NCBI GenBank assembly: GCA_903933115.1
Contig: CAIZIT010000033.1
Location: forward strand, 1-64,000
Length of the DNA: 64,000 nt
DNA from: an uncultured Burkholderiales bacterium
GTDB taxonomy: Bacteria > Pseudomonadota > Gammaproteobacteria > Burkholderiales > Burkholderiaceae_C
Direction: 5' to 3'
In this document: piece by piece, positions 15,870 to 25,324 of the stretch
Layout of the letters: each line of letters begins with the position of its first letter
How positions within the stretch are numbered: the stretch's first letter is position 1
The notes under the pieces: model-generated
Told to the model about the DNA's origin: nothing
The model's input: only the letters and a program-made list of their open reading frames with translations
Database searches by the model: none
Position numbers and translations under genes: made by a program

Positions 15870-17960
15870 TCACACCAAGGTGATCAGCATCAAACCCATG
15901 GCATCGACCGTGCCCTTAAAGCCCGGTTCAATCCAAATCGTGGTGTCAATTTGCTCCAAAATCGCAGGTCCCTGAATGCACGCACCCACAGGCAATGCAA
16001 GTCGGTCGTACCTGGGCACATCCCACCACTGCTTGTGGTGGTAGATGCGCTGGGTGCCCAAGATCTCCTCAGAGGTTTGACCCTTGGGTGCCAAAATCGA
16101 GAGATCAAACTTGGGACGCACACCAATTTTGGTGTAACGCAAGTTGAGCACTCGAATGGCAACACCCTTGAGCACGCGACCAAAGGCCTCTTGGTAAGCC
16201 CGCTCAAAGCTCGCCTGCACCCCTTCAAGCGTGATCTCACCGGGCTCCAAGCTCACACTCAAGGTGTGGGTCTGCCCTTGGTAGAGCATGTCCAGAGCCA
16301 CCAACTCGGTGATGTGCGTGAACTTGACGCCTGAGGCGTCAAGTCGTGCTTGAGCGCTCTTGGCGAGTGCATCAATTTTGAGTTGAAGCGCTCCGGTGTC
16401 CAAGGCCTTCAGGGCTTGGTTCAAGGTCTGCACGGCATCATGGCGCATATCGGCCATCACACAGCCCAGCGCAGAGGTCACACCCGGGTACCTGGGCACA
16501 ATCCCCACACTCACGCCCACCTCACGCATCATGGCACACACATGCAGCGCCCCTCCCCCCCCAAAGGGCATGTAGGCGAACTGCCTGGGGTCATGGCCCT
16601 TTTCAATGGAAACCAATCGAATGGCACCCGCCATTTTGGCATTGGCCAGGGTCAAAATCGCTTCCGCCGCCTCATGCACCTCCAGCCCCAAGGGCTTGGC
16701 CACCCCTTGCTCGATGGCGGCTTGGGCCAAGCCCACATCCAAGGCCTGCAAGGAGCCTGCACCCAAAGGTCTCTTGGCAGCGATGCGCCCCAAAAGCACA
16801 TTGGCATCGGTCACCGTGGCTTGCTGATTGCCCCTGGCGTAACAAGCCGGACCTGGGAAACTGCCCGCCGACTGGGGTCCGACTTGGAGCATGCCGCTGT
16901 TGTCCACCCAAGCAATGGAGCCCCCTCCTGCACCAATGGTCTCGATTTGGATCATGGGCGAGCGCACCACCAAACCGAACTCAATGGAGGTTTGCGCCGA
17001 GAGGCTGGCCTGACCATTGGCAATCAAGGACACATCAAATGAAGTCCCCCCCATGTCGCCAGTGATGACGTCCAAAAACCCTGAGGCCTTGGCAACCTCG
17101 GCACATGCAATCACCCCGGCCGCAGGGCCCGAGAGCGCCGTTCGAACCGGAAACTCACTGGCGGTTTGTGAGGACATCACGCCGCCATTGCTTTGCACGA
17201 TCAACAACTCGCCTGCAAATCCATGGGCCTTCAAATCCGACTCCAAGCGGCCCAAATAGCCACCCACCACGGGCTGCAAAGAGGCGTTCAAACTGGCGGT
17301 GGAACAGCGCTCGAACTCACGAATTTCTGGCAACACGTCAGAGGCAACACTCACATAGGGGTTGGGCCAAATCGACTTGATCGCCTCCAAAGCGAGACGC
17401 TCGTTTTGTGGATTGGCATAGGCGTTGATGAAAAACAAACAAAGCGCCTCGCACCCTTGATCCAACAACCAGCGAGCTTGCTCGAGCACTTGAGCCACAT
17501 CCACGGGGGTGTGCACACTGCCATCGGCCAAGACGCGTTCGTCGACCTCTCTTCTAAAGTTGCGTTCGATGATGGGCGAGAAACTGCCTCTCAGGCCCCA
17601 AGTCTGAGGGCGATCTCTGCGCCGCATCTCCAGCACATCCCTAAAGCCACGGGTCGTGATCATGCCGGTTTTGGCCACTTTGCGCTCCAAGAGCGCGTTG
17701 GTGCCCACCGTCGTGCCGTGAACAATCGTGGCGATGCGGTGCACTTGATGGCCCTCAGCGCTGGCTCCACCGGTATTCTCGGCTTTGGCGTTGTCGATCT
17801 TGGCCACACCATTCATGAACCCCTTGGCCTCCTCACCACGGGTGGAGGGCACCTTGATGATTTGCGCCTCTTGGGTTTGCTCGTTGAGCACAAAGAGGTC
17901 CGTGAAGGTGCCACCCACGTCGACACCCACCATCCAATTTTTAGTTTGTTGCTCGCTCAT
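15870..17960 (-). CDS. HyuA-type ATP-dependent hydantoinase/oxoprolinase subunit A
   Basis: 696-residue ATP-binding subunit of the hydantoinase/5-oxoprolinase/acetone carboxylase family. The actin-fold phosphate-binding motif VGVDVGGTFTDLFV is at the N-terminus, with a second glycine-rich block GDMGGTSFDV and IGAGGGSIAW in the middle. These enzymes couple ATP hydrolysis to opening of lactam or hydantoin rings, or to ketone carboxylation. The ATG at 17958-17960 overlaps the hyuB stop by 4 bases, so the two subunits are translationally coupled. The family does not reveal the substrate; candidates are hydantoins, N-methylhydantoin, oxoproline, caprolactam-like lactams or cyclic imides. Confidence 0.92.
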   Translation of the reverse strand: MSEQQTKNWMVGVDVGGTFTDLFVLNEQTQEAQIIKVPSTRGEEAKGFMNGVAKIDNAKAENTGGASAEGHQVHRIATIVHGTTVGTNALLERKVAKTGMITTRGFRDVLEMRRRDRPQTWGLRGSFSPIIERNFRREVDERVLADGSVHTPVDVAQVLEQARWLLDQGCEALCLFFINAYANPQNERLALEAIKSIWPNPYVSVASDVLPEIREFERCSTASLNASLQPVVGGYLGRLESDLKAHGFAGELLIVQSNGGVMSSQTASEFPVRTALSGPAAGVIACAEVAKASGFLDVITGDMGGTSFDVSLIANGQASLSAQTSIEFGLVVRSPMIQIETIGAGGGSIAWVDNSGMLQVGPQSAGSFPGPACYARGNQQATVTDANVLLGRIAAKRPLGAGSLQALDVGLAQAAIEQGVAKPLGLEVHEAAEAILTLANAKMAGAIRLVSIEKGHDPRQFAYMPFGGGGALHVCAMMREVGVSVGIVPRYPGVTSALGCVMADMRHDAVQTLNQALKALDTGALQLKIDALAKSAQARLDASGVKFTHITELVALDMLYQGQTHTLSVSLEPGEITLEGVQASFERAYQEAFGRVLKGVAIRVLNLRYTKIGVRPKFDLSILAPKGQTSEEILGTQRIYHHKQWWDVPRYDRLALPVGACIQGPAILEQIDTTIWIEPGFKGTVDAMGLMLITLV

Positions 17961-19678
17961 GCGGCACCTCCTTTGACCACGGTCCGGACGTACCCACCGG
18001 CCTGATCGGCTTGAATGAGCGCTGGCGATCTGTCTTTGGGGTTCCCATACCCTCCTCCCCCAGGCGTTTGAAGCCTCAAGCGCTCACCCTTTTGGAGCTC
18101 GATGCCCAGCATCTTCGAGCCCATGCTGGGGGTGTGCCACTCATGGTTGTTTTCGTACTCAAAAAGATTTTTTGCGCCGTCTTGTCCTCCGGCAATGCCT
18201 TTGGGGGCAAAACGTGCTCGCTCGCCAAATAAAAACGCTTGTGCGTGTTGCTCCAAAAGCTCGATCTCATAGACCGCACCCAGGCCGCCTCGGTATTGAC
18301 CCTGTCCTGCGGAATCCTCCCTCAAGGCCCACTGCGTGAAACGCACTGGGTAAGCGGCCTCCAAGATCTCCAAGGGCGGAATGGTGGCGGTGGAGATGGG
18401 CGCATTGCCGTGACTCAATCCGTCTCCTTCGCTGTGGCCTCCATGACCCCCTCCAAAGAAACTGAACATCACCCATCGCTCTCCTTTCCTCCCCTCATCA
18501 CTCCTGTAGCCCGACAAAGACAACGCATTGATGGTGCCGTAAGCGTGGGCCAAGGCCAGTTGAGGATGGGCTTTTGCTGCGGCGCTGAAGATCACATCGA
18601 TCATTCGAAGGATCGTCTCGGTGTAGCCCCCAACAGGACGAGGCCTTTGAGCGCTGATCACCAAGCCATCAGGGATCACAAAGTCCACCGCATCCAAGAC
18701 CCCGGCGTTGGCGGGCACATCGGGAAACAAATGCTTCAAAGCGACATAACAAGCCGCAACGGCGGTGGCTTTGGAGATGTTGACAGGCCCCGCGCATTGC
18801 TTGGCCGATTGGGAGAAGTCGAGGCTCAAGCGCTCGCCTTGAACCGTCATCTTCAAATGGATCCCCAGGGGCTGGTCTTGAACACCGTCGTTGTCCAACC
18901 AGTCCTCAAAGCTGTACTCTCCATCGGGCAAGGCTTTGATGTGCGCTTGCATGAGTTTCAAAGCGCGTTGTCTGAGCTCCTTCATCACCGACAAAATCAG
19001 CGCGGGCTCATACTCCTCAAGCAAGCCGTCCAAGCGCTTGACCCCCAAATCGAGAGCGGCCAACTGCGCATTCAAATCCCCCCACAAGCTATCGGGCAGT
19101 CTGGAGTTGGCCTTCAAAATGGCCAACACATCCTCTTGCAAGACATCGCCTTGAATGATGCGCACGGGCGGGATTTGCACCGCCTCTTGCCAACACTCGG
19201 TGGCCTGAGGGTTGTAGTTACCAGGTACGGCCCCGCCCACATCGTGCCAATGGGCTGCAGAGGCCAAATAGCAATAAAGCTCTCCATCTTTGAAGTAAGG
19301 CCTCACCAACTTGAAGTCATTGGCATGCGTTCCGCCCTCATAAGGGTCGTTGAAGAGCCAGGTGTCCCCGGGCTTCATCCCGCCCCTGGAGTCGGCCACG
19401 GCACGAGCAGCCTTGACGGCAAAGGCCATGACACCGACAAAAATCGGTAAACCCGACTTGCCCTGCACCAAGGTGTCGCCACTTTGTGCATCGTACAAAC
19501 CATGACATGCGTCGTGTGCTTCCGCAATGATGGGGTTGAAGGCGCTTCTGTAGAGAGTCGCATCCATCTCATCGGCGATTTGCTCCAATCGTCCTTTTAA
19601 AACGGCCAGCGTCACGGGATCGACTGCGGCATTTGCGGTTGCGCTTTGAGCCTCGGGGGCTTGAGAGTGATCAGACAC
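17957..19678 (-). CDS. HyuB-type hydantoinase/oxoprolinase subunit B
   Basis: 573-residue partner of HyuA. The family blocks LKGRLEQIADEMDATLYRSA, DTWLFNDPYEGGTHANDF and SAAHWHDVGGAVPGNYNPQA are present; the last contains the His/Asp metal-binding cluster (HWHDVGG). The start is a GTG (19676-19678) that overlaps the end of the LeuD-like gene by 8 bases. The C-terminus has the usual Gly-rich ending (TPGGGGYGNPKDR). Together with HyuA it would form the cytoplasmic ATP-dependent ring-opening enzyme of the operon. Confidence 0.92.
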   Translation of the reverse strand: MSDHSQAPEAQSATANAAVDPVTLAVLKGRLEQIADEMDATLYRSAFNPIIAEAHDACHGLYDAQSGDTLVQGKSGLPIFVGVMAFAVKAARAVADSRGGMKPGDTWLFNDPYEGGTHANDFKLVRPYFKDGELYCYLASAAHWHDVGGAVPGNYNPQATECWQEAVQIPPVRIIQGDVLQEDVLAILKANSRLPDSLWGDLNAQLAALDLGVKRLDGLLEEYEPALILSVMKELRQRALKLMQAHIKALPDGEYSFEDWLDNDGVQDQPLGIHLKMTVQGERLSLDFSQSAKQCAGPVNISKATAVAACYVALKHLFPDVPANAGVLDAVDFVIPDGLVISAQRPRPVGGYTETILRMIDVIFSAAAKAHPQLALAHAYGTINALSLSGYRSDEGRKGERWVMFSFFGGGHGGHSEGDGLSHGNAPISTATIPPLEILEAAYPVRFTQWALREDSAGQGQYRGGLGAVYEIELLEQHAQAFLFGERARFAPKGIAGGQDGAKNLFEYENNHEWHTPSMGSKMLGIELQKGERLRLQTPGGGGYGNPKDRSPALIQADQAGGYVRTVVKGGAA

Positions 19679-20204
19679 TTGATTTCTTTCGTAACTTTAA
19701 AACATTCACCAAACCTTGGAGCCGGACCATTTCCATCAAAAACTCAGGGATCGGCTCACAAGGCAATTCATGACGCTCGTCAACCCAAACCCGTTGACCG
19801 ATGACTTTGATGCTTTGCCCCTCTTTGAGCTCATGGGCCCTTGGACAGGTCAAGAGCAACAAGCCCAAATTGAAAGCGTTTCTAAAAAACAAACCACTGT
19901 AAGAGGGGGCAATGACGGCCTTCAGGCCCAAGTGAACCAAGACGCCTGCGGCTTGCTCACGCGAGGACCCCACACCAAAGCCTTCCCCCGCAGCAATGAC
20001 ATCGCCGGCTTGGACATTGGACGCAAACTCAGCCCTGACGCCCTCCAAGGTGTGCTTGGCAATGGTGGGCAAGTCAAACTTCATGTAAGCACCCGGCGCG
20101 AGAGCGTCTGTGTCAATTTGAGCCCCCAAGGCCCAAACCCGAGAAGAGGGTTGGAGAGCGAAGTCGCCCCCCTCAGAAGGATTCCACTGAGACGTCTGGT
20201 TCAT
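19671..20204 (-). CDS. LeuD-like small subunit of an aconitase-superfamily hydro-lyase
   Basis: 177-residue swivel-domain subunit resembling 3-isopropylmalate dehydratase, homoaconitase or dimethylmaleate hydratase small subunits. AQIDTDALAPGAYM matches the IDTDxIIP block, and GFGVGSSREQAAGVL carries the GSSRE(H/Q)A signature whose Ser and Arg contact substrate. It overlaps the LeuC-like gene by 4 bases upstream and hyuB by 8 downstream, so it belongs to the catabolic operon rather than to leucine synthesis; no leuA or leuB is nearby. Substrate unknown. Confidence 0.87.
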   Translation of the reverse strand: MNQTSQWNPSEGGDFALQPSSRVWALGAQIDTDALAPGAYMKFDLPTIAKHTLEGVRAEFASNVQAGDVIAAGEGFGVGSSREQAAGVLVHLGLKAVIAPSYSGLFFRNAFNLGLLLLTCPRAHELKEGQSIKVIGQRVWVDERHELPCEPIPEFLMEMVRLQGLVNVLKLRKKSSV

Positions 20205-21511
20205 GACAGCATCTCCCGGACATCGGTGATTTTGCCCCTCAGTGCAGAGGCGGCCACGGTGTAGGGCGAGCCCAAATACACTTGAACGCTGGCCGGTCCC
20301 ATGCGGGCTTTGAAGTTTCTGGCGGTACTAGAGATGACAGTCATGTTCTCTTCAAACGTGGCGCCGTATCCCGCACAAGCACCGCAGCTGTTGGGCAGGA
20401 CCTGCGCGCCAGCATCGACCAAGATTTGCATCACCCCTTCATCTTGAGCAATGCGTTGATCGTGTGCACTGGCGGGTGCCACCATCAGGCGTGTCTTGGG
20501 ATGAATGCGCTGGCCTTTGAGCACTTGGGCTGCTGCGCGCAAATCATCGAGCTTGGCCCCTGTGCAAGCACCAATGTAGGCGATGTCGATGGGGATGTCG
20601 CTGTACTCGATCACCGAGCGGGTGTTGGCCGGGCTGTGAGGCGCTGCGACTTGGGGCGCCAAGTCGCTCGCTTTAAAATGGTGACATTCATCGGATGAGC
20701 CCTCATCGCTCGACCACATGGGCAACGCCTCCAACACCTGCTCGGCAACCCCCGCCTCTCGCAAGTACGCGAGCGTGACTTCATCGGCGCCAACGAGTCC
20801 CGCCTGCGCACCCATCTCCGCACTCAAATTCGACAAGGTCATGCGCTCTCTCATGCTCAAGCCCTTGACCGTCTCGCCCGTGAACTCCAAGGCCTGGTAC
20901 TGTCCACCATTCAAGCCCATCTTGGAGATCATGTGCAGCATCATGTCCTTGGCCATGACACCGGCACTCAGAGCCCCGCTCCAATTCATCTCAATCGTTT
21001 TGGGCACTTGGAGCCAAATCTCCCCTGTGACCACCACGCCCAGCATTTCTGTCGCCCCTATGCCAAACATGTAGCATCCAAAGGCCCCACCGGTTGGTGA
21101 GTGAGAGTCCCCACCCACGCAAAACATGCCAGGCTTTAAATGACCTTTCTCGGGCAAGACCACATGGCAAATGCCTTGACTGTCGATCACATGGGGCAAG
21201 TTCCACTGACGGGCAACATCGCGTGTGATTTTTAAAATTTTTCGAGAATCGTCGTCTTGCTCTGGCACGTAGTGATCCATCACCAAGACCACCTTTTGCG
21301 GGTCCCAAATTTGAGCCCCCAGCTCTTTGAGCATGGGCTCCAAGCGACGAGGACCTGAGGAGTCGTGAAACATGGCCAAGTCCACGGCACAGTTGACAAT
21401 CTCACCCACACGCACCGAGGACACGCTGGCGGCTTGGGCAATGATCTTTTGTGCCAAGGACTGAGGCCCTTGCAGGGGTACTGAGGGGGTTTGAACAACG
21501 CGGGGGTTCAT
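20201..21511 (-). CDS. LeuC-like large subunit of an aconitase-superfamily hydro-lyase
   Basis: 436-residue iron-sulfur subunit. The three cluster cysteines are C316 (IGACTGAKLDD) and C376/C379 (NSCGACAGY), with the spacing usual for isopropylmalate isomerases. FCVGGDSHSPTGGAFG is the family DSH block. The frame is open to 21550, but the ATG at 21509-21511 overlaps the tctC stop by 4 bases and is preferred. Family members isomerise or hydrate 2-hydroxy/unsaturated di- or tricarboxylates (aconitate, isopropylmalate, homoaconitate, dimethylmaleate). Its position between a carboxylate-binding protein gene and hyuBA points to a catabolic substrate. Confidence 0.88.
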   Translation of the reverse strand: MNPRVVQTPSVPLQGPQSLAQKIIAQAASVSSVRVGEIVNCAVDLAMFHDSSGPRRLEPMLKELGAQIWDPQKVVLVMDHYVPEQDDDSRKILKITRDVARQWNLPHVIDSQGICHVVLPEKGHLKPGMFCVGGDSHSPTGGAFGCYMFGIGATEMLGVVVTGEIWLQVPKTIEMNWSGALSAGVMAKDMMLHMISKMGLNGGQYQALEFTGETVKGLSMRERMTLSNLSAEMGAQAGLVGADEVTLAYLREAGVAEQVLEALPMWSSDEGSSDECHHFKASDLAPQVAAPHSPANTRSVIEYSDIPIDIAYIGACTGAKLDDLRAAAQVLKGQRIHPKTRLMVAPASAHDQRIAQDEGVMQILVDAGAQVLPNSCGACAGYGATFEENMTVISSTARNFKARMGPASVQVYLGSPYTVAASALRGKITDVREMLS

Positions 21512-22547
21512 TCTGGCTTTGCTCCTGAAAATTTCACCACTTCGCGCCACTTGGCGATGTCTTGCTCTAAAAATTTTGCAAACTCTTGAGGGCTGTTGCC
21601 AACGGGGGAGGCGCCTTCGGACTCAATGCGCCGCCTGACCTCAGCCGTTTGAATGGCATTGATCGAGGCCTCGCTCAGTCTTTTCGTCATCTCCGAGGAC
21701 AACCTCGCTGGCCCAAACAAACCAAACCAAGCGCTGGACTCAAAACCGGGGAGCGTCTCAGAAATGGTGGGCACATCGGGAAAAGCACCTAAGCGCTTTG
21801 CAGAGGTGACCCCCAGTGCTTTGAGCTTGCCGCTGGCGATGTACTGCTGCGCGTTGCCAATGTTGGCAAACATCAACTCGACTTGGCCGGCCAAGACGTC
21901 TTGTATGGCTGGCGCAGTGCCTCGGTAGGGAATGTTGGCAATGCGAGCGCCGGACTTGAGCTTGAACATGTCACCCGCCATGTGCAAGGAGGAACCCACA
22001 CCACCAATGGCGAAATTGAGCTTGTCGGGTTTTTTCTTGGCCAACTCCATCAACTCGGGCACAGTCGATAATTCAAACTCGGATGGGCCACCAAGATGGA
22101 GGGCGAAGAGGAGACCAGTGTGATGGGGGTGAAGTCCTTGATCGGATCAAAGGGCAAGTGGGGGTAGAGAGATGCGTTGATGGCATGGGAGGTAAAACTC
22201 ATCAAAAGCGTCAAACCATCAGGGCTCGCTTTGGCCACCGCATCGGCAGCCAAGTTGCCGCCCGCACCTGTTTTGTTCTCCACCAAAACCACTCGACCCA
22301 ATTGTTGCCCCATGGCTTGGGCCATGGCGCGGGCCATGGTGTCGGTCGTCCCGCCTGCGGGTGCCCCTACGAAAATTTTAATGGGCGCAGCATTGGACGG
22401 GGGGGCAGATTGCGCGAAAAGGCTTTGCTGAACAAGCAGCATCAAAAGGTAAAGGGCCAAGGCCATGCTTCTTTTGAACACCGAGCTCAAAGCGTTGATG
22501 GGGTGCCACATAAAATTTTTCATGCTCATCTTCAACAAGTGGATCAA
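21508..22547 (-). pseudogene. Bug/TctC family periplasmic substrate-binding protein, interrupted by a frameshift
   Basis: Two open frames together make one ordinary Bug protein. The 5' part (22547 to about 22070) has a signal peptide ending LFAQ-SAPP, then APAGGTTDTMARAMA and VENKTGAGGNLAADAV, and ends in PSILVAHPSLN before running out of frame. The 3' part begins in the other frame with STVPELMELAKKK and runs through PYRGTAPAIQDVLAG to 21508. Adding one T near 22068-22073 (AATTATCG to AATTTATCG) restores PSLNLSTVPELM. This is either a real 1-base deletion or a sequence error. The gene lies between livF (220 bp) and the LeuC-like gene (4-base overlap). Confidence 0.85.
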
Positions 22548-22572
22548 TTCAGGGATGAATGAAAGGATTAAT

Positions 22573-22604
22573 GAATTTAAGAATTTAAGAATTTAAGAAT
22601 TTAA
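22573..22604. repeat. Tandem repeat, GAATTTAA x 4
   Basis: Four perfect, contiguous copies of the 8-mer GAATTTAA at 22573-22580, 22581-22588, 22589-22596 and 22597-22604, in the 220-bp gap between the tctC pseudogene and livF. AT-rich against a GC-richer background. It lies 25 bp upstream of the 5' end of the tctC reading frame on the minus strand, where a change in copy number could alter promoter or ribosome-binding spacing. Confidence 0.93.
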
Positions 22605-22767
22605 CAATTAGGGGATGGACTGCAACACCGTCTTTTGCATCCAAGGCGCCAAGAAAAAGTCAAACGCCAAGGAGGATCCAGAGCGCTCAAGACGTCTGAG
22701 GTCTGAGGGGGACTCATCGGGATTTAAGAGACCTCCTAAAGGGCTCAAGCGCAGGCTTTGCATGGGA

Positions 22768-23478
22768 CTACACACCCAAGTAAGCTTGACGCATGGCATC
22801 GCTCTTCAAGAGCTCTGCAGGTTCACCCGAGAACCGCATCTCACCATTCTCAATCACGTAAGCCCTGTCCGCAATTTCAAGCGATTGGGCCACATTTTGC
22901 TCCACCAACAAAATGGACAATCCCGTCTCTTTCAAGGACTTGATCAATTCGAACATCTCTTGAACCAATAAGGGAGAAAGTCCCAGGGAAGGCTCATCAA
23001 GAATGAGCAACTGGGGCTCGGCCATCAGCCCTCTGGCGATGGCCACCATTTGCTGCTCACCGCCACTCATGGTCCCGGCCAATTGGGAGAGCCTTTCACG
23101 CAAGCGGGGGAAAATCTCCAAAACACGAGACTGGTTGATTTGTCGATTTTGGGTTGCGCGTGTGTAAGCGCCCAGTTGCAAATTCTCAAGCACCGTCAAG
23201 TTGGGAAAGATCTTCCTGCCCTCAGGAACATGAATCAAGCCACAACGCACGATCTCTTTGTAATGCCATCCCGAGATCTCTTGGCCGTCAAAGACAACTC
23301 GACCCGAGCGCGTTTTGATCAACCCACACAAGGTGTTGTTGAGCGTGGTCTTGCCCGCACCGTTGCTGCCCAGCAATGCCACCAACTCTCCTTTGGCGAC
23401 CTCCAAAGAGACGTCTCTGAGAATGTTGACCTGTCCATAACCGCTCGACAAGGCGTTGACTTCAAGAAGGGCTCTCAT
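22768..23478 (-). CDS. livF: Branched-chain-type ABC transporter ATPase LivF
   Basis: 236-residue ATP-binding subunit of a HAAT-family importer. Walker A is GSNGAGKT at residues 37-44, the signature is MSGGEQQMVAIARGL, and Walker B is LLILDEPSLGLSP. HVPEGRKIFPNLTVLENL is typical of LivF. The start at 23478 overlaps the livG stop by 4 bases. Last of the five liv genes. The operon context makes amino-acid uptake per se uncertain; LivF-type importers also take urea, amides and aromatic acids. Confidence 0.95.
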   Translation of the reverse strand: MRALLEVNALSSGYGQVNILRDVSLEVAKGELVALLGSNGAGKTTLNNTLCGLIKTRSGRVVFDGQEISGWHYKEIVRCGLIHVPEGRKIFPNLTVLENLQLGAYTRATQNRQINQSRVLEIFPRLRERLSQLAGTMSGGEQQMVAIARGLMAEPQLLILDEPSLGLSPLLVQEMFELIKSLKETGLSILLVEQNVAQSLEIADRAYVIENGEMRFSGEPAELLKSDAMRQAYLGV

Positions 23479-24245
23479 GCTGCAGCCCCCTCTTGCCCCA
23501 TAGGCATTTGGCCTTGAGCCATTCGCTTGGCCATGCCGTGGCCTAAATACGCCTCAATGACTTTGGTGTCGGTGGAAACACTTTTAGGGGTGCCCTCAAA
23601 AATCAATTGGCCTTGAGACAAAACCCAAGCGTATTGAGCCAAACTCATCACCGCTTGCATCACATGCTCAATCATCAAGACGGTCACCCCCGAGCTCACG
23701 ATCGAGCGGATCACGGGAATCATCTCTTGAATCTCAGAGGGGTTGAGTCCTGCCAAGACCTCATCGAGGAGCAGCAATTGGGGCTCAGTGGCCAATGCAC
23801 GTGCAAGCTCCAAGCGCTTGCGACCGGCAACGGTCAGCTGCGAGGCGGCTTGATCCAACACCCCAAGAAGACCCACCTTGCGGGCCACATCCTCTGCTCG
23901 CGCCATCGCTTTGGCTTTTTGTGGGTGGTGCAAATAAGCGCCAACGGCAATGTTTTCTCTCACCGTTTGAGCAGCAAAGGGCTGAACAATTTGAAACGTT
24001 CGGGTCAATCCACGGCGAGCACATTCGTAGGCAGACACACCTGTGATGTTTTGGCCTTTGAAAAAAATCTCTCCAGCATCGGGACGAATGAAACCCGACA
24101 TCAGTGAAAAAAGCGTGGTCTTGCCCGCTCCATTGGGACCAATGAGAGCCGTTAAAGTGCCCTCTTCAATCGTCAAACTCACACCCTGCACGGCCTTCAG
24201 CCCCCCAAAGGAGCGAGAGACCGAATGGACTTCTAAAAGGTTCAT
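23475..24245 (-). CDS. livG: Branched-chain-type ABC transporter ATPase LivG
   Basis: 256-residue ATPase. Walker A is GPNGAGKTTLF at residues ~33-43, followed by GLTRTFQIVQPFAAQTV in the family position. The ABC signature is atypical (QLTVAGRKRLELARALA, with VAGRKR in place of LSGGQ), as is common in LivG-like subunits, and Walker B is LLLLDEVLAGLNPSE. It overlaps livM upstream and livF downstream by 4 bases each. Confidence 0.95.
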   Translation of the reverse strand: MNLLEVHSVSRSFGGLKAVQGVSLTIEEGTLTALIGPNGAGKTTLFSLMSGFIRPDAGEIFFKGQNITGVSAYECARRGLTRTFQIVQPFAAQTVRENIAVGAYLHHPQKAKAMARAEDVARKVGLLGVLDQAASQLTVAGRKRLELARALATEPQLLLLDEVLAGLNPSEIQEMIPVIRSIVSSGVTVLMIEHVMQAVMSLAQYAWVLSQGQLIFEGTPKSVSTDTKVIEAYLGHGMAKRMAQGQMPMGQEGAAA

Positions 24246-25324
24246 GGTTGGACCTCACGGTGAGCTGGTGGGGAAGCGGCCAAGGACGACTCGGCTGAGG
24301 CAGGCGCTTGCTCAGGCTCCTTAGCTGCAGGCCCTGATGCAATTGCAATGGAGCCTGAGGGTGCCAAGGCCTCTTGGCCTTGGCCTTGGCGCCAGGGCCA
24401 CCAACGCAGACCCGCAAATCCTCGGGGCAAAAAGACCATGATCAAGATCAACAACACGCCATAAATGACCATGTTGATGCCAGGCAACTCGCCAAACATG
24501 TTTCTCGTGAGCTCGGCCAACACCTCAAGCGCAAAAGCCCCAAGCACGGGCCCCCAAAGGGTGCCCATGCCTCCCACAATAGCACCCACCAGTGCAGAAA
24601 TGGAGGTGTGCGCTCCAAAGGCCAGAGCCGGGTCGATGTACTGAAAGACTTGAAGATAAAAGGCACCGGCCACGCCCATCAACAAGGCCGACAAACCACA
24701 CGCCAACCACTTGACCCGAAAGGGGTTGACCCCCAGCGCCTGGGCTGCATCCTCGTTGTCGCGCACCGCTTGCAAGTAAGCGCCAAGTCGCGAGTGCTTG
24801 AGCCAAGCGGTGATGAGCAATGCACAAACCACCCAAAAAAGAATCAACCAAATGAATCCCGCTCTGGAGGAGAATTGCATGTTGGCAAAGGACTCGGACA
24901 AGGGAAGCATCAAGCCCACACCCGCGCCCGTGAAATTGGCTGACAAGGCGAGGATTCGAAACACCTCTGCAAAGGCCAAAGTGATCAGTGCAAAATAAGA
25001 GCCCTTCAATCCATACCTGAAGGACAACCCCCCAACCAAGAGCCCCAAAGCGGCGCTGAAAACCATGGACAGCATGAGGCACACCCAAGGATTCAAGCCC
25101 AATTCGAGCTGAAAGACCCCTTGTGTATAGGCCCCCATGCCAAAAAAGAGGGCATGCCCAAAAGAAAATTGACCTCCAAACCCTCCCAGAATGTTCCAAG
25201 ACTGTGAGAGCAAGGTTGCAAAGAGGGCCATCATGCACAAATTGAGCAGCACACCGGAGTGAACAAACAAAGGCACGCATGCAATCGCAATGGCAAACAA
25301 GGCAATGGCTTTTAAATCTCTCAT
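24242..25324 (-). CDS. livM: Branched-chain-type ABC transporter permease LivM
   Basis: 360-residue inner-membrane permease with about nine hydrophobic segments. The family blocks SFGHALFFGMGAYTQGV, VRDNEDAAQALGVNPFRVKW and VGGMGTLWGPVLGA are present. A ~40-residue Ala/Pro/Glu-rich C-terminal tail (from about residue 318) follows the last membrane segment and is not part of the core family. The ATG at 25324 overlaps the livH stop by 4 bases. Confidence 0.94.
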   Translation of the reverse strand: MRDLKAIALFAIAIACVPLFVHSGVLLNLCMMALFATLLSQSWNILGGFGGQFSFGHALFFGMGAYTQGVFQLELGLNPWVCLMLSMVFSAALGLLVGGLSFRYGLKGSYFALITLAFAEVFRILALSANFTGAGVGLMLPLSESFANMQFSSRAGFIWLILFWVVCALLITAWLKHSRLGAYLQAVRDNEDAAQALGVNPFRVKWLACGLSALLMGVAGAFYLQVFQYIDPALAFGAHTSISALVGAIVGGMGTLWGPVLGAFALEVLAELTRNMFGELPGINMVIYGVLLILIMVFLPRGFAGLRWWPWRQGQGQEALAPSGSIAIASGPAAKEPEQAPASAESSLAASPPAHREVQP

